Shown here piece after piece: positions 35,570-44,125 of a stretch of 64,000 nucleotides of DNA (position 1 is the stretch's first letter; the number at the start of each line of letters is the position of its first letter). A program made the position numbers and the translations under genes. A model generated the notes under the pieces. It was not told where the DNA came from. It made no database searches and saw only the letters and a list, made by a program, of their open reading frames with translations. The DNA is from an uncultured Oscillospiraceae bacterium (lineage in GTDB: Bacteria; Bacillota; Clostridia; Oscillospirales; Oscillospiraceae). Location of the stretch: the NCBI GenBank assembly GCA_947627325.1, contig CANQVO010000006.1, positions 49,794 through 113,793 on the forward strand. The letters run 5' to 3'.

Positions 35570-35764
35570 AGGAACATCTCCTGTTCAACCCCCCGGTGGG
35601 CGCGGGAGGACATACTACTTCTAATATTAAAGAAGTATAGCAGAAAGCGGCGGGAAAGGGAAGAGGGAAAAGCAATTTTCTCCAAAAATTACAGGCGGAT
35701 GGGGCGAGAGGCTGTTCAAACTCACAATATCTTGTGCCTCAACTGGGGAAAAAGGGGAATCCGC

Positions 35765-35793
35765 TTGCCTTTTTGCCCAAAAGGTGGTAGGAT
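35765..35793 (+). promoter_or_regulatory. sigma-A promoter of the symporter gene
   Basis: TTGCCT (35765-35770) and TAGGAT (35788-35793) have a 17-bp spacer. The gap 35570-35869 between the divergent genes otherwise shows only AT-richer sequence. Confidence 0.6.
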
Positions 35794-35869
35794 ACGTAGC
35801 GTAGTATATTGCGCTGTAATGTGGTAGTGTGATAAATCGCCGCAGACAGCAAGGGAGGCTCCAAAAACT

Positions 35870-37435
35870 ATGACCACAGAACAATTCGGCATCCTGTCCG
35901 CCATCATCATCTACCTGGCGGCCACCATCTTCATCGGCGTGTATTACAGCCGGAAGGGCAGCGGGGAGAGTTCCGACCAGTTCTACCTGGGCGGCCGGCG
36001 GCTGGGCCCGTACGTCACGGCCATGAGCGCCGAGGCCAGCGATATGTCGGCCTATCTGCTCATGGGCCTGCCCGGCCTTGCCTACTTCTCCGGCCTGGCG
36101 GAGGCCAGCTGGACGGTGATCGGCCTGGCCGTGGGCACCTACCTCAACTGGCTCATCGTGGCCAAGCGCCTGCGCCGGTACTCCGACCAGCTGGGCGCGG
36201 TGACCATCCCCGACTTCTTCTCCCGCCGCTTTGGGGACAACCGCCACATCCTGGCGGCCATCGCCGCGGTGGTGATCCTGGTCTTCTTTGTGCCTTACAC
36301 CGCCTCCGGCTTCTCCGCGGTGGGCAAGCTGTTCAACAGCCTGTTCGGCGTGGACTACCATGTGGCTATGGTGGTGGGCGCCATCATCATCATTGGCTAC
36401 ACCGTGCTGGGCGGCTTTCTGGCCGTGTCCACCACCGACTTTGTCCAGAGCGTCATCATGACCATCGCCCTGCTGGTGGTGCTGGGCTTCGGCGTGAACC
36501 AGGCCGGGGGCATGGGCGCCGTGGTGGAGAACGCCAAGAGCATGGCCGGCTACCTGGACCTGACCAAGGGCTACGACGCGGCCACGGGCGGCGCGGGCTC
36601 CTACGGATTTTTGACCATCTGCTCCACCCTGGCCTGGGGCCTGGGCTACTTCGGCATGCCCCACATCCTCCTGCGCTTTATGGCCATCCGGGATGAAAAC
36701 GAGCTCAAGACCTCCCGGCGGGTAGCCTCGGTGTGGGTGGTCATCTCCATGGCGGTGGCCATCCTCATCGGCGTGGTGGGCAACGCGGTGGTGAAGGTCC
36801 TGTCCCGCACCGGCGAGTTCAGCGCCGACGCGGTGGCCAACCTGAACGCCCAGAAGGGCGAGACCATCATCGTCCAGCTCTCCGACCTCATGGGCAAGCA
36901 CGGCCTGCTCCTGGCCCTGGTGGCCGGCGTGATCCTGGCGGGCATCCTGGCCGCCACCATGTCCACCGCCGACTCCCAGCTGCTGGCCGCCGCCTCCAGT
37001 ATGTCCCAGGACCTGCTCCAGGACTTCTTCGGCATCAAGATGAAGGCCAAGACCTCTATGCTGTTGGCCCGGTGCACCGTCATCGTCATCGCCATCGTGG
37101 CGGTGATCATGGCCTGGGACCAGAACAGCTCGGTGTTCCGGGTGGTCTCCTTCGCCTGGGCCGGTTTCGGCGCGGCCTTCGGCCCGGTGATGCTCATGAG
37201 CCTGTTCTGGAAGCGGAGCAACAAGTGGGGCGCCCTGGCCGGGATGGTGTCCGGCGGCGCCATGGTCTTCATCTGGAAGTTCGGCGTGGCCAAGCTGGGC
37301 GGCGTGTGGGCCATCTACGAGCTGCTCCCCGCCTTCCTGGTGGGCTGCGCGGTGATGGTGGTGGTCTCCCTGCTCACCCCCGCCCCGGAGCAGAGGGTGG
37401 TGGACGCCTTCGAGCGCTCCAAGAAGGCCCAGTAA
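35870..37435 (+). CDS. putP: sodium/proline-type solute symporter (SSS family)
   Basis: This 521-residue inner-membrane transporter of the solute:sodium symporter family has about 13 membrane helices. It is PutP-like: it opens with a helix after MTTEQFGILSAI, then has FYLGGRRLGPYVTAMSAEAS with the family sodium-site helix, and later ATMSTADSQLLAAASSMSQD, the conserved SSS signature region. The length is typical of proline permeases (about 500). ATG 35870 follows AAGGGAGG. It is monocistronic, with its own promoter and terminator. Proline is the most likely substrate from family similarity, but other substrates of this family cannot be excluded. Confidence 0.88.
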   Translation: MTTEQFGILSAIIIYLAATIFIGVYYSRKGSGESSDQFYLGGRRLGPYVTAMSAEASDMSAYLLMGLPGLAYFSGLAEASWTVIGLAVGTYLNWLIVAKRLRRYSDQLGAVTIPDFFSRRFGDNRHILAAIAAVVILVFFVPYTASGFSAVGKLFNSLFGVDYHVAMVVGAIIIIGYTVLGGFLAVSTTDFVQSVIMTIALLVVLGFGVNQAGGMGAVVENAKSMAGYLDLTKGYDAATGGAGSYGFLTICSTLAWGLGYFGMPHILLRFMAIRDENELKTSRRVASVWVVISMAVAILIGVVGNAVVKVLSRTGEFSADAVANLNAQKGETIIVQLSDLMGKHGLLLALVAGVILAGILAATMSTADSQLLAAASSMSQDLLQDFFGIKMKAKTSMLLARCTVIVIAIVAVIMAWDQNSSVFRVVSFAWAGFGAAFGPVMLMSLFWKRSNKWGALAGMVSGGAMVFIWKFGVAKLGGVWAIYELLPAFLVGCAVMVVVSLLTPAPEQRVVDAFERSKKAQ

Positions 37436-37452
37436 GACAACAAGACAGAAAA

Positions 37453-37487
37453 GAGCCCTCCGCCACGCGGCGGAGGGCTCTTTTTTT
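37453..37487 (+). terminator. intrinsic terminator after the symporter gene
   Basis: A perfect 12-bp stem (37453-37464 and 37469-37480) is followed by seven T. Confidence 0.92.
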
Positions 37488-37572
37488 GTCGGCGGTCTTG
37501 TCAGGGGGCGGTTCCCGTCCGGGGAATTATCCCGCCGGGGGCGGACCGTCCCGCCGGGGCGTCGGCCCGCTT

Positions 37573-38085
37573 TTACTTCCCGTTGCCGCCGAAGAGGTGG
37601 AACCGCTTTTTGGGCTCGGGCTCGGCGGGCTTTGCGGGGGGCTCGGGCTCGGCGGGGGCGGAGGAGGCGGGCTGGAGCTGGGCCCCGGCGGCCTTCAGGT
37701 CGGGGGCGGCCTCCGCCATGATGTCCAGGCACCGCACCAGCAACTCGAAGGCCACCTTGCCCACGTCGGTGGTCTCCTGGGGGATGTCCAGTTCCACGCT
37801 CACCTCCCCGTCCCGGAGGGTGAACTTGGCGTAGCGGAACTTGCAGTTGAGGTCGTTGAGGACGCCCTGGAGCCTGGCGGGGTCGCCGCCCTTGGCGAAG
37901 TGGAAGACCCGGACGGCCACGTCGTTTTTGTCGCTCATGGAGATGAAGTGGAAGGTGGCCGCGTCCCCGGACTTGAGGTCGAAGCCGGTGACCACGGCGG
38001 AGGAGTCGGGCCCCTCCATCACGTCGCAGTTCAGGTCCTGGGCCTTTAGGGCGGCCTCGATGGCCTTGGTGGACTGGTAGATCAT
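37573..38085 (-). CDS. YbjN-domain protein
   Basis: This 170-residue cytoplasmic protein has a YbjN-like alpha/beta domain (about 1-130), a fold shared with type III secretion chaperones, and a Pro/Glu/Ala-rich tail ending in KKRFHLFGGNGK. ATG 38085 has SD GGAGGG; an open frame continues upstream but crosses the promoter. Function is unclear: E. coli YbjN affects motility and stress traits, and no partner is visible here. It is the last chromosomal-type gene before the virion locus. Confidence 0.75.
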   Translation of the reverse strand: MIYQSTKAIEAALKAQDLNCDVMEGPDSSAVVTGFDLKSGDAATFHFISMSDKNDVAVRVFHFAKGGDPARLQGVLNDLNCKFRYAKFTLRDGEVSVELDIPQETTDVGKVAFELLVRCLDIMAEAAPDLKAAGAQLQPASSAPAEPEPPAKPAEPEPKKRFHLFGGNGK

Positions 38086-38120
38086 AAAGGATCCCTCCTG
38101 TGTGCGTTTTGTTGGAAAAA

Positions 38121-38149
38121 ATTGTACCACAGACAGGGGAAGACCGCAA
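38121..38149 (-). promoter_or_regulatory. sigma-A promoter of the YbjN-family gene
   Basis: On the minus strand TTGCGG (38149-38144) and TACAAT (38126-38121) have a 17-bp spacer. Confidence 0.7.
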
Positions 38150-38154
38150 GACCT

Positions 38155-38197
38155 GGCCGGGCGGATGGGGAGAAACTCCCCGCCGCCCGGCCTTTTT
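38155..38197 (+). terminator. terminator-like hairpin upstream of the virion locus
   Basis: A ten-base outer stem (GGCCGGGCGG and complement) encloses GGGGAG/CTCCCC and is followed by five T on the plus strand. No plus-strand gene precedes it closely, so it may insulate the virion locus from read-through. Confidence 0.7.
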
Positions 38198-38235
38198 GTG
38201 GAGAAAAAATTTTTTTCCAAAAGGGCCGTAAGTCG

Positions 38236-38354
38236 TAGACAAGGCACGAACATTTGTGCTATTATAGCACACGTGTTCGATACCCGCGGCCACAGCGCGC
38301 GGAGCGGAGCGGAACCGGGGGCGGTTAGCCCATTTTGTCTGGCCGCGGGTATCG
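38236..38354 (+). promoter_or_regulatory. leader of the virion locus: palindromic operator, weak promoter, long hairpin
   Basis: A possible promoter TAGACA (38236-38241) / TATTAT (38260-38265, 18-bp spacer) has its -10 inside the palindrome TGTGCTA-TTA-TAGCACA (38255-38271). Just downstream, 38278-38292 and 38340-38354 are perfect 15-bp inverted repeats around a 47-base loop. A folded 5' leader before the first gene is likely. The gap 38086-38385 has no gene. Confidence 0.5.
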
Positions 38355-38385
38355 GCGCTTATTTTTGGATCAGGAGGTGAACCTC

Positions 38386-38598
38386 GTGGGCAAGCGAGCC
38401 ACCGATGTGGATTTTATCTGCCCCTACTACCGCTGGAGCAGGGGGGCGCGGGTGGGGTGCGAGGGGGAGTGCCGGGTGAGCTTCCCCGACCGCGGGACCT
38501 TTGAGCGCTACGTGCGGGCCTACTGCGCCAACCTCCCCGGCTGGGAGCGGTGCACCCTGGCCCGGGCCAGGACGGAGTACTATGAAAAGACGCTCTGA
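38386..38598 (+). CDS. small cysteine-containing protein at the start of the virion locus
   Basis: This 70-residue protein is of unknown function. It contains five cysteines in FICPYYR, VGCEGECRV, RAYCANLPG and ERCTLAR, possibly a small zinc-binding fold. GTG 38386 is chosen because CAGGAGGTG lies at the right distance. It overlaps the next gene by 17 bases, which ties it to the packaging genes. Small proteins of this kind precede terminase genes in related prophages, but the role is not known. Confidence 0.6.
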   Translation: MGKRATDVDFICPYYRWSRGARVGCEGECRVSFPDRGTFERYVRAYCANLPGWERCTLARARTEYYEKTL

Positions 38599-38893
38599 CG
38601 ACGACGCGGTCACCCGGGCCTATCTGCGGCGGATCACCGGCTACGACGTCACCGAGGTGAAGTCGGAGTACAAGGTCAACGAGGACGGGGAACTGGAGCT
38701 GATGAAGAAGACCGAGAACGTCAAGCACATCCCCGGCGACCCCCGGGCGGCGGAGTTCTGGCTGACCAACCGCCGGCCGGAGCTGTGGCGCAAAAACCCC
38801 GCCGGGCCGGAGGGCGAGGGGGAGGACGGCGGCGGGGTCATCGAGATCCCCCAGGTGGCGGAGGAGCCCGGAGAGGAGGAGGCCGATGGCTGA
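38582..38893 (+). CDS. putative terminase small subunit
   Basis: This 103-residue acidic protein overlaps the terminase large-subunit gene by 8 bases, the usual place of TerS. The central segment AAEFWLTNRRPELWRKNP resembles the C-terminal part of small-terminase proteins that sit beside N4-gp56-type phages. An N-terminal KRRSDDDAVTRAYLRRITGYDV stretch could bind DNA. ATG 38582 lies inside the previous gene. The call rests mainly on position and one motif, so it is moderate. Confidence 0.6.
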   Translation: MKRRSDDDAVTRAYLRRITGYDVTEVKSEYKVNEDGELELMKKTENVKHIPGDPRAAEFWLTNRRPELWRKNPAGPEGEGEDGGGVIEIPQVAEEPGEEEADG

Positions 38894-40328
38894 GGTCATC
38901 TGGCGCGCCCAGCCCAAACAGGAGGCCTTTATGGCCCGGCCGGAGTGGGAGGCCCTGTACGGCGGGGCGGCGGGGGGCGGCAAGAGTGAGGCGCTGGTGA
39001 TGGAGGCCCTGCGGCAGGTCCACATCCCCCACTACAAGGCCCTGATCCTCCGCAAGACCTTTCCCCAGCTGGCCGAGCTCATCGACAAGAGCCTGAACTA
39101 CTACGCCCGGGCCTTTCCCGCCGCCAAGTACAACGACAGCAAGCACACCTGGACCTTCCCCAGCGGCGCTAAGATCCGCTTTGGGGATCTGCAGTACGAG
39201 CAGGACAAGGTGAAGTACCAGGGCCAGTCCTTCGACTTCATCGCCTTTGACGAGTTGACCCACTTCACCTGGGAGGAGTACAGCTACCTCTTCTCCCGGT
39301 GCCGCCCCAACGGGCCGGGGACCCGGTGCTACATCCGCGCCACCGCCAACCCCGGCGGGGTGGGCCACGCCTGGGTGAAGGAGCGCTTTATCACCGCCGC
39401 GCCGCCTATGACCACCATCTGGCAGGAGGTGGAGTACCGGGGGCCGGACGGACAGGTGAAGCGGGGGCGGCGCTCCCGGGTCTTTGTCCCCGCCAGGGTC
39501 ACCGACAACCAAAAGCTCCTGGAGCACGACCCGGGGTATCTGCTGAACCTGGCCGCCCTGCCCCAGGCCCAGCGGGCCGCCCTGCTGGACGGAAACTGGG
39601 ACAGCTTTTCCGGCCAGGTGTTCTCCGAGTGGCGGGACGACCCCGCCGGGTATCAGAGCGGCCGGGGCACCCACGTGATCGACCCCTTTGAGGTGCCCGG
39701 CTCCTGGCCCATCTGGCGGGGCTTTGACTGGGGCTACGCCCGGCCCTTCTCGGTGGGGTGGTACGCCGTGGACGGCGACCGGCGGCTCTACCGCGTCCGG
39801 GAGCTCTACGGCTGTGCCGGAGCGCCCAACGAGGGGGTGAAGTGGGAGCCCAGCCGGGTGGCCCAGGAGATCCGCCGGATCGAGAGGGAGGACCCCAACC
39901 TGCGGGGCCGGACCATCCACGCCGTGGCGGACCCGGCCATCTTCGCCTCCGCCGGAGGGGAGAGCGTGGGGGATATTATGGCCCGGTGCCAGGTCTACTG
40001 GGACAAGGGGGACCACCAGCGCCTGCCGGGGAAGATGCAGATCCACCACCGGCTGGCCTTTGACCGCCGGGGCGTGCCCATGCTCTACGTGTTCAAGACC
40101 TGCCGCCACTTCATCCGCACCGTCCCCGCCCTGGTGTACGCGCCCTCCGACGTGGAGGACGTGGACACCCGGGGGGAGGACCACATCTACGACGAGTTGC
40201 GCTACGTCTGCATGGCAAACCCCATGGCCCCCCGCCCCCGGCCCCGGGCCAGGCCCTGGAGCCCGCTGGACAGCGGCGATGACGGGGGTAACGGCGGCGG
40301 CCACTACGATTTTTACAGGAGGTATTAG
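38886..40328 (+). CDS. phage terminase large subunit
   Basis: This 480-residue motor ATPase and nuclease packages DNA into procapsids. Walker A is GGAAGGGKSEA (residues 26-36), and Walker B FDFIAFDELTHF has Asp122 and Glu123. A coupling-motif region is at ATANPGGVGHAWVK, and the nuclease domain begins at WRGFDWGYARPFSVGW with a conserved acidic residue. The length is normal. It is followed after two bases by the portal gene. The protein appears intact, including a nuclease acidic residue in AVADPAIF. Confidence 0.93.
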   Translation: MAEVIWRAQPKQEAFMARPEWEALYGGAAGGGKSEALVMEALRQVHIPHYKALILRKTFPQLAELIDKSLNYYARAFPAAKYNDSKHTWTFPSGAKIRFGDLQYEQDKVKYQGQSFDFIAFDELTHFTWEEYSYLFSRCRPNGPGTRCYIRATANPGGVGHAWVKERFITAAPPMTTIWQEVEYRGPDGQVKRGRRSRVFVPARVTDNQKLLEHDPGYLLNLAALPQAQRAALLDGNWDSFSGQVFSEWRDDPAGYQSGRGTHVIDPFEVPGSWPIWRGFDWGYARPFSVGWYAVDGDRRLYRVRELYGCAGAPNEGVKWEPSRVAQEIRRIEREDPNLRGRTIHAVADPAIFASAGGESVGDIMARCQVYWDKGDHQRLPGKMQIHHRLAFDRRGVPMLYVFKTCRHFIRTVPALVYAPSDVEDVDTRGEDHIYDELRYVCMANPMAPRPRPRARPWSPLDSGDDGGNGGGHYDFYRRY

Positions 40329-40330
40329 AC

Positions 40331-42013
40331 ATGGAAACCACGAGATCTGAGCCCGCCCAGCCCCTGGACGGCCTGCCCGCCCGCCTGCCCATCGGGCCCC
40401 AGGAGGTGGCCCAGGCGCTGAAGACCCTGGGGGCTTATAAGCGGGGCAAGGCCAACCTGGAGCGCCGGGTGGTGGAGGACGAGCGGTGGTATCAACTGCG
40501 CCACTGGGACGTGGTGGGCCGGCAGAGCGACAGCTATCGGCCCCAGCCCACCTCCGCCTGGCTCTTCAACGCCATCCTCAACAAGCACGCCGACGCCATG
40601 GACAACTTCCCCCAGATCAACGTCCTGGCCCGGGAGCCCTCCGACGAGGCGGACGCCAAAATGCTCTCGGCCATCCTGCCCGTCATCCTGGAGCGGGGCG
40701 GGTTTGAGGAGAAGTACGCGGCGGGCTGGTGGGAGAAGCTGAAGCACGGCACGGCGGTGTACGCCCCCCTCTGGAACAGCGCGCTGGAAAACGGCCTGGG
40801 GGATATCGAGGTGGGCCTGGTGGACCTGCTGAACATCTTCTGGGAGCCGGGGATCACCGATATCCAAAAGAGCCGCAACCTCTTTGTGGTGGACCTGGTG
40901 GACAACGACCTGCTGTTGGCCGACTACCCCCAGCTGGACGGCCTGCTGGGTAACGGCCCCGGCTTTGACATGGCGGGGTATGTGTACGACGACACGGTGG
41001 ATCTCTCGGGCAAGACGGCGGTGATCGACTGGTACTACAAGGTCCGGCGGAAGGGGGGCCGGACGGTGCTCCACTACGCCAAGCTCTGCGCCGGACAGCT
41101 CCTGTTCGCCAGCGAGAACGACCCGGCCCTCGCCCAGCGGGGCTGGTACGACCACGGGGAGTACCCCTTCGTCTTCGACACCCTCTTTCCCGAAAAGGGC
41201 ACCCCCGTGGGCTTTGGTTACGTGGCTTTGTGCAAGGACCCCCAGCTCTACATCGACAAGCTCTCCCAGATCATGCTGGAAAACGCCATGATGAGCGGGA
41301 AGAAGCGGTTTTTCATCGGCGGCAACACCGGGGTGAACGAGAAGGAGTTTTTGGACTGGGCCGCCCCTCTGGTCCACGTGGAGGGGGCCAACAACCTGGA
41401 CGACGCCCACATCCGGGAGATCCAGACCACCCCCCTGGACGGGGTGTTCCTCCAGGTCCTGCAGATGAAGATCGACGAGATGAAGGAGACCGCCAACAAC
41501 CGGGACGTGTCCCAGGGCTCGGCGGGGGCGGGGGTCACCGCCGCGGCGGCCATCACCGCCCTCCAGGAGGCGGGGAACAAGTCCAGCCGGGACATGATCG
41601 CCGGGAGCTACCGGGCCTACGCCCGGCTCGACTACCTCATCATCGAGCTCATCCGCCAGTTTTACAGCCAGAGCCGCTCCTTCCGCATCCTGGGCCCCGG
41701 GGCCCTGCGGGGGCAGTTCGCCGAGTACTCCAACGCCTCCCTGGTGGACCAGGTGGTGGGGGAGGACAGCGCGGGCAACCCCCTGGTGCGCCGCCCGGTC
41801 TTTGACATCAAGCTCCAGACCCAGAAGCGCAACCCCGTCTCCCAGGCGGGGCAGAACGAGCTGGGCCAGGCGCTCTACGCCGCCGGGTTCTTCCAGCCCG
41901 ACCGGGCCTACGAGGCCCTGACCGCCCTGGAGGTCATGGACTTCGAGGGGAAGGAGCGGGTGGCCCGGGCCATCCGGGAGCGGGCGGGGCTGGGGGAGAC
42001 CGCCCGTGGTTGA
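40331..42013 (+). CDS. phage portal protein
   Basis: This 560-residue protein should form the dodecameric portal ring through which DNA enters and leaves the capsid. Recognisable parts are VVEDERWYQLRHWD, the wing region with IDWYYKVRRKGG, and the long stem/crown helices around QMKIDEMKETANNRDVSQGS and AAAAITALQEAGNKSSRDM. It lies directly between the terminase and the capsid-processing genes, as expected. SD GGAGGTATT precedes ATG 40331. The C-terminus overlaps the Prp-like gene by 8 bases. It is of the type seen with N4-gp56 capsids. Confidence 0.88.
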   Translation: METTRSEPAQPLDGLPARLPIGPQEVAQALKTLGAYKRGKANLERRVVEDERWYQLRHWDVVGRQSDSYRPQPTSAWLFNAILNKHADAMDNFPQINVLAREPSDEADAKMLSAILPVILERGGFEEKYAAGWWEKLKHGTAVYAPLWNSALENGLGDIEVGLVDLLNIFWEPGITDIQKSRNLFVVDLVDNDLLLADYPQLDGLLGNGPGFDMAGYVYDDTVDLSGKTAVIDWYYKVRRKGGRTVLHYAKLCAGQLLFASENDPALAQRGWYDHGEYPFVFDTLFPEKGTPVGFGYVALCKDPQLYIDKLSQIMLENAMMSGKKRFFIGGNTGVNEKEFLDWAAPLVHVEGANNLDDAHIREIQTTPLDGVFLQVLQMKIDEMKETANNRDVSQGSAGAGVTAAAAITALQEAGNKSSRDMIAGSYRAYARLDYLIIELIRQFYSQSRSFRILGPGALRGQFAEYSNASLVDQVVGEDSAGNPLVRRPVFDIKLQTQKRNPVSQAGQNELGQALYAAGFFQPDRAYEALTALEVMDFEGKERVARAIRERAGLGETARG

Positions 42014-42371
42014 GGCGCGGTTCCACCGGTGGGAAGACCTGCGGCTGCTGACCCTGCGGGGCCACGCCACCGGGAGCCCCGCCGTCTGCGCCGCCGCCAG
42101 CGCCATGGTCTACGCCCTGGCCGGCTGGCTGAGGCGTTACCGGCCCGCCCAGGCCCGGGCGCGTCTGCGGCCGGGGGACGGGCGGCTCCTGTGCCGGGGG
42201 GACGGGGCGGTGGATACCGCCTTTCAGATCGCCCTCACCGGCCTGGCCCAGCTGGGGGCCGCCTATCCCGACTATCTGCGCCTATACACCGATGTCAACG
42301 CCCCGCGGGACGAGGACATAGCCAAATGGCTGACGCACGCCAAAGCGCGCGGAAAGGAGACAGGACTATGA
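42006..42371 (+). CDS. Prp-like cysteine protease, probable capsid/scaffold maturation protease
   Basis: This 121-residue protein resembles the ribosomal-processing cysteine protease Prp. The catalytic pair is visible as GHATGSPAVCAAAS, with His20 and Cys28; the loop between them is about four residues shorter than in cellular Prp as I recall it. Staphylococcus aureus Prp trims ribosomal protein L27 and also cleaves phage 80alpha scaffold and capsid proteins. Here the gene sits in the head-protease slot, overlaps the portal gene, and its stop overlaps the scaffold start (ATGA). It presumably cuts the LDLALF site shared by scaffold and capsid proteins. Cleavage itself is inference. Confidence 0.78.
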   Translation: MVEARFHRWEDLRLLTLRGHATGSPAVCAAASAMVYALAGWLRRYRPAQARARLRPGDGRLLCRGDGAVDTAFQIALTGLAQLGAAYPDYLRLYTDVNAPRDEDIAKWLTHAKARGKETGL

Positions 42372-43015
42372 GAGAGAAGAAGACCTTGCGGCAACTGGAC
42401 CTGGCCCTCTTTGACGGCGGCGCCGCCGTGGGAGAGGCCGACCCGGCCCAGAGCCGCGCACCGGGCGGGGAGGCGGCAAGCGCCTCCGTTTCAGGCTCCG
42501 TCGCCGGGAGCGGCAACCCGGTCAGTCCCCCCAAGCGGGCCCCCTCGGCCCGGGAGCGGATGGAGCGGTATCGGGCCCTGGTGGGCGGGGAGTTCAAGGA
42601 CCTCTACACCGCCGACACCCAGCGCATCATCGACCAGCGGTTCAAGGAGACCCGGGGCCTCCAGGAGGCCCTGGCCGCCCAGGCCCCTGTGCTGGAGCGG
42701 CTCATGGGCCGCTACGGCGTGGCCCCCGGCGACCTGGCCGGGCTCACCGCCGCCCTGGACGCGGAGGAGGCCGCCCGGGCCCAGGCGGAGGCGGAGGCCC
42801 AGCGCCTGCTGGCCGAGACCGCCCGCAAAGCCGCCGAGGAGCGGGAGCGGGCCCTGATCCAGAACATCCTGGCCCGGGGCGCGCGGCCCGCCGAGAACGG
42901 CGGCGGGGCCCAGAACGGCATCGCCGTCCGGCCCGACCCGGCCCGGATGACCCCCGCCCAGCGCGCGGAGATCGCCCGCCGGGCGGCCAGGGGGGAGACC
43001 ATCACCTTTGGATGA
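42368..43015 (+). CDS. phage scaffold protein
   Basis: This 215-residue, strongly charged protein should guide capsid assembly. The N-terminus has TLRQLDLALFDGG (residues 6-18), shared with the capsid protein. A Pro/Ser/Gly/Ala-rich linker follows, then a long coiled-coil segment rich in Ala, Glu and Arg (about 115-165: AARAQAEAEAQRLLAETARK). The C-terminus RMTPAQRAEIARRAARGETI is a basic helix, the usual capsid-contact part of scaffolds. ATG 42368 overlaps the Prp-like gene's stop. It lies directly before the capsid gene. Confidence 0.82.
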   Translation: MREKKTLRQLDLALFDGGAAVGEADPAQSRAPGGEAASASVSGSVAGSGNPVSPPKRAPSARERMERYRALVGGEFKDLYTADTQRIIDQRFKETRGLQEALAAQAPVLERLMGRYGVAPGDLAGLTAALDAEEAARAQAEAEAQRLLAETARKAAEERERALIQNILARGARPAENGGGAQNGIAVRPDPARMTPAQRAEIARRAARGETITFG

Positions 43016-43030
43016 GAAAGGAGAACGCAC

Positions 43031-44026
43031 ATGAACGACCTGTTTGACATGGGCACGGCCCTGGACCTGGCCCTCTTTGACGGCGAGGCCAACCCCAACA
43101 CCACCACCGACCTGAGCCCCGAGATGAAGACCTACTACGGCCAGTACCTCATCGACCTGGCCCAGCCCGAGCTGATCCACGACCAGTTTGGCCAGAAGCT
43201 GAACATCCCCCAGGGCAGCGGGAAGACCGTGCGCTTCCGCCGCTTTGACGCCCTGGACGAGCTCACCCAGCCCCTCACCGAGGGGGTCACCCCCGACGGC
43301 CAGAGCCTGAAGGTGAAGGACCAGGAGTCCACCGTGAAGCAGTACGGCGGCTACGTGACCCTGTCCGACCTCCTGCAGTTGACGGCGGTGGACAACAACA
43401 TCCTCCAGGCCACCAAGCTCATCGCCTCCCAGGCGGGCCGGACCCTGGACACCATCACCCGGGAAATTTTGAATGCCGGGACGGTGGTGCAGTACGCCGA
43501 CGGCTCCGTGGCCTCCCGCTCCGCCCTGGCCTACACCAGCGCGGAGAGCAACAACAACCTGACGGTGAACGCCGTGAAGAAGGCGGTGCGCTACCTGGAG
43601 AGCCAGGACGCCCGGAAGATCGACGGCTCCTTCATCGGCATCATCCACCCCAACGTGAAGTTCGATTTGATGAACGACCCGGAGTGGAAGCGGCCCAACG
43701 AGTATAACGCCACCCGGGAGCTCTACACCGGCGAGATCGGCGAGCTCTACGGCGTGCGCTTCGTGGAGACCAGCCGGGCCAAGGTCTTCAAGGGCGCGGG
43801 CGCCGGCGGCGCGGACGTCTATTCCACCCTCATCCTCGCCGACGACGCCTACGGCGTCACCTCTGTGGAGAACGGCGGGCTCCAGCACATCGTCAAGCCC
43901 CTGGGCTCCGCCGGCAGCGCCGACCCCCTGGACCAGCGCTCCACCGTGGGCTGGAAGGCCATCAAGACCGCCGAGATCCTGGTGCCCCAGTACCTGGTGC
44001 GGATCGAGACCACCGCCACGCCCTAA
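43031..44026 (+). CDS. major capsid protein, N4-gp56 family
   Basis: This 331-residue HK97-fold shell protein is of the N4-gp56 type. Family-type segments are TYYGQYLIDLAQPELIHDQFGQ, VRFRRFDALDELTQPLTEG, the SDLLQLTAVDNNI helix, ESNNNLTVNAVKKAVRYLE and GSFIGIIHPNVKFDL. The N-terminus has ALDLALFDGEA (residues 10-20), matching the scaffold and coded by the same 25 bases; it is a likely maturation cleavage site. ATG 43031 follows GAAAGGAG. The length fits the family. Confidence 0.92.
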   Translation: MNDLFDMGTALDLALFDGEANPNTTTDLSPEMKTYYGQYLIDLAQPELIHDQFGQKLNIPQGSGKTVRFRRFDALDELTQPLTEGVTPDGQSLKVKDQESTVKQYGGYVTLSDLLQLTAVDNNILQATKLIASQAGRTLDTITREILNAGTVVQYADGSVASRSALAYTSAESNNNLTVNAVKKAVRYLESQDARKIDGSFIGIIHPNVKFDLMNDPEWKRPNEYNATRELYTGEIGELYGVRFVETSRAKVFKGAGAGGADVYSTLILADDAYGVTSVENGGLQHIVKPLGSAGSADPLDQRSTVGWKAIKTAEILVPQYLVRIETTATP

Positions 44027-44125
44027 AAGAAGCGCGAGGGTAGACGCATAGGCGGGCTAAGACCCGGCGTCTGACCCGAGCGTGACAGCGAGGCGTGACA
44101 GCAAACGGAGAAAGGAGATCAGACC

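Noticed and set aside
38278..38354. A tRNA-like 77-base structure (TTCGATA next to CCCGCGGCCA)
   Set aside because: The putative T-stem does not pair and no anticodon or D arm fits; it is explained by a 15-bp perfect hairpin.
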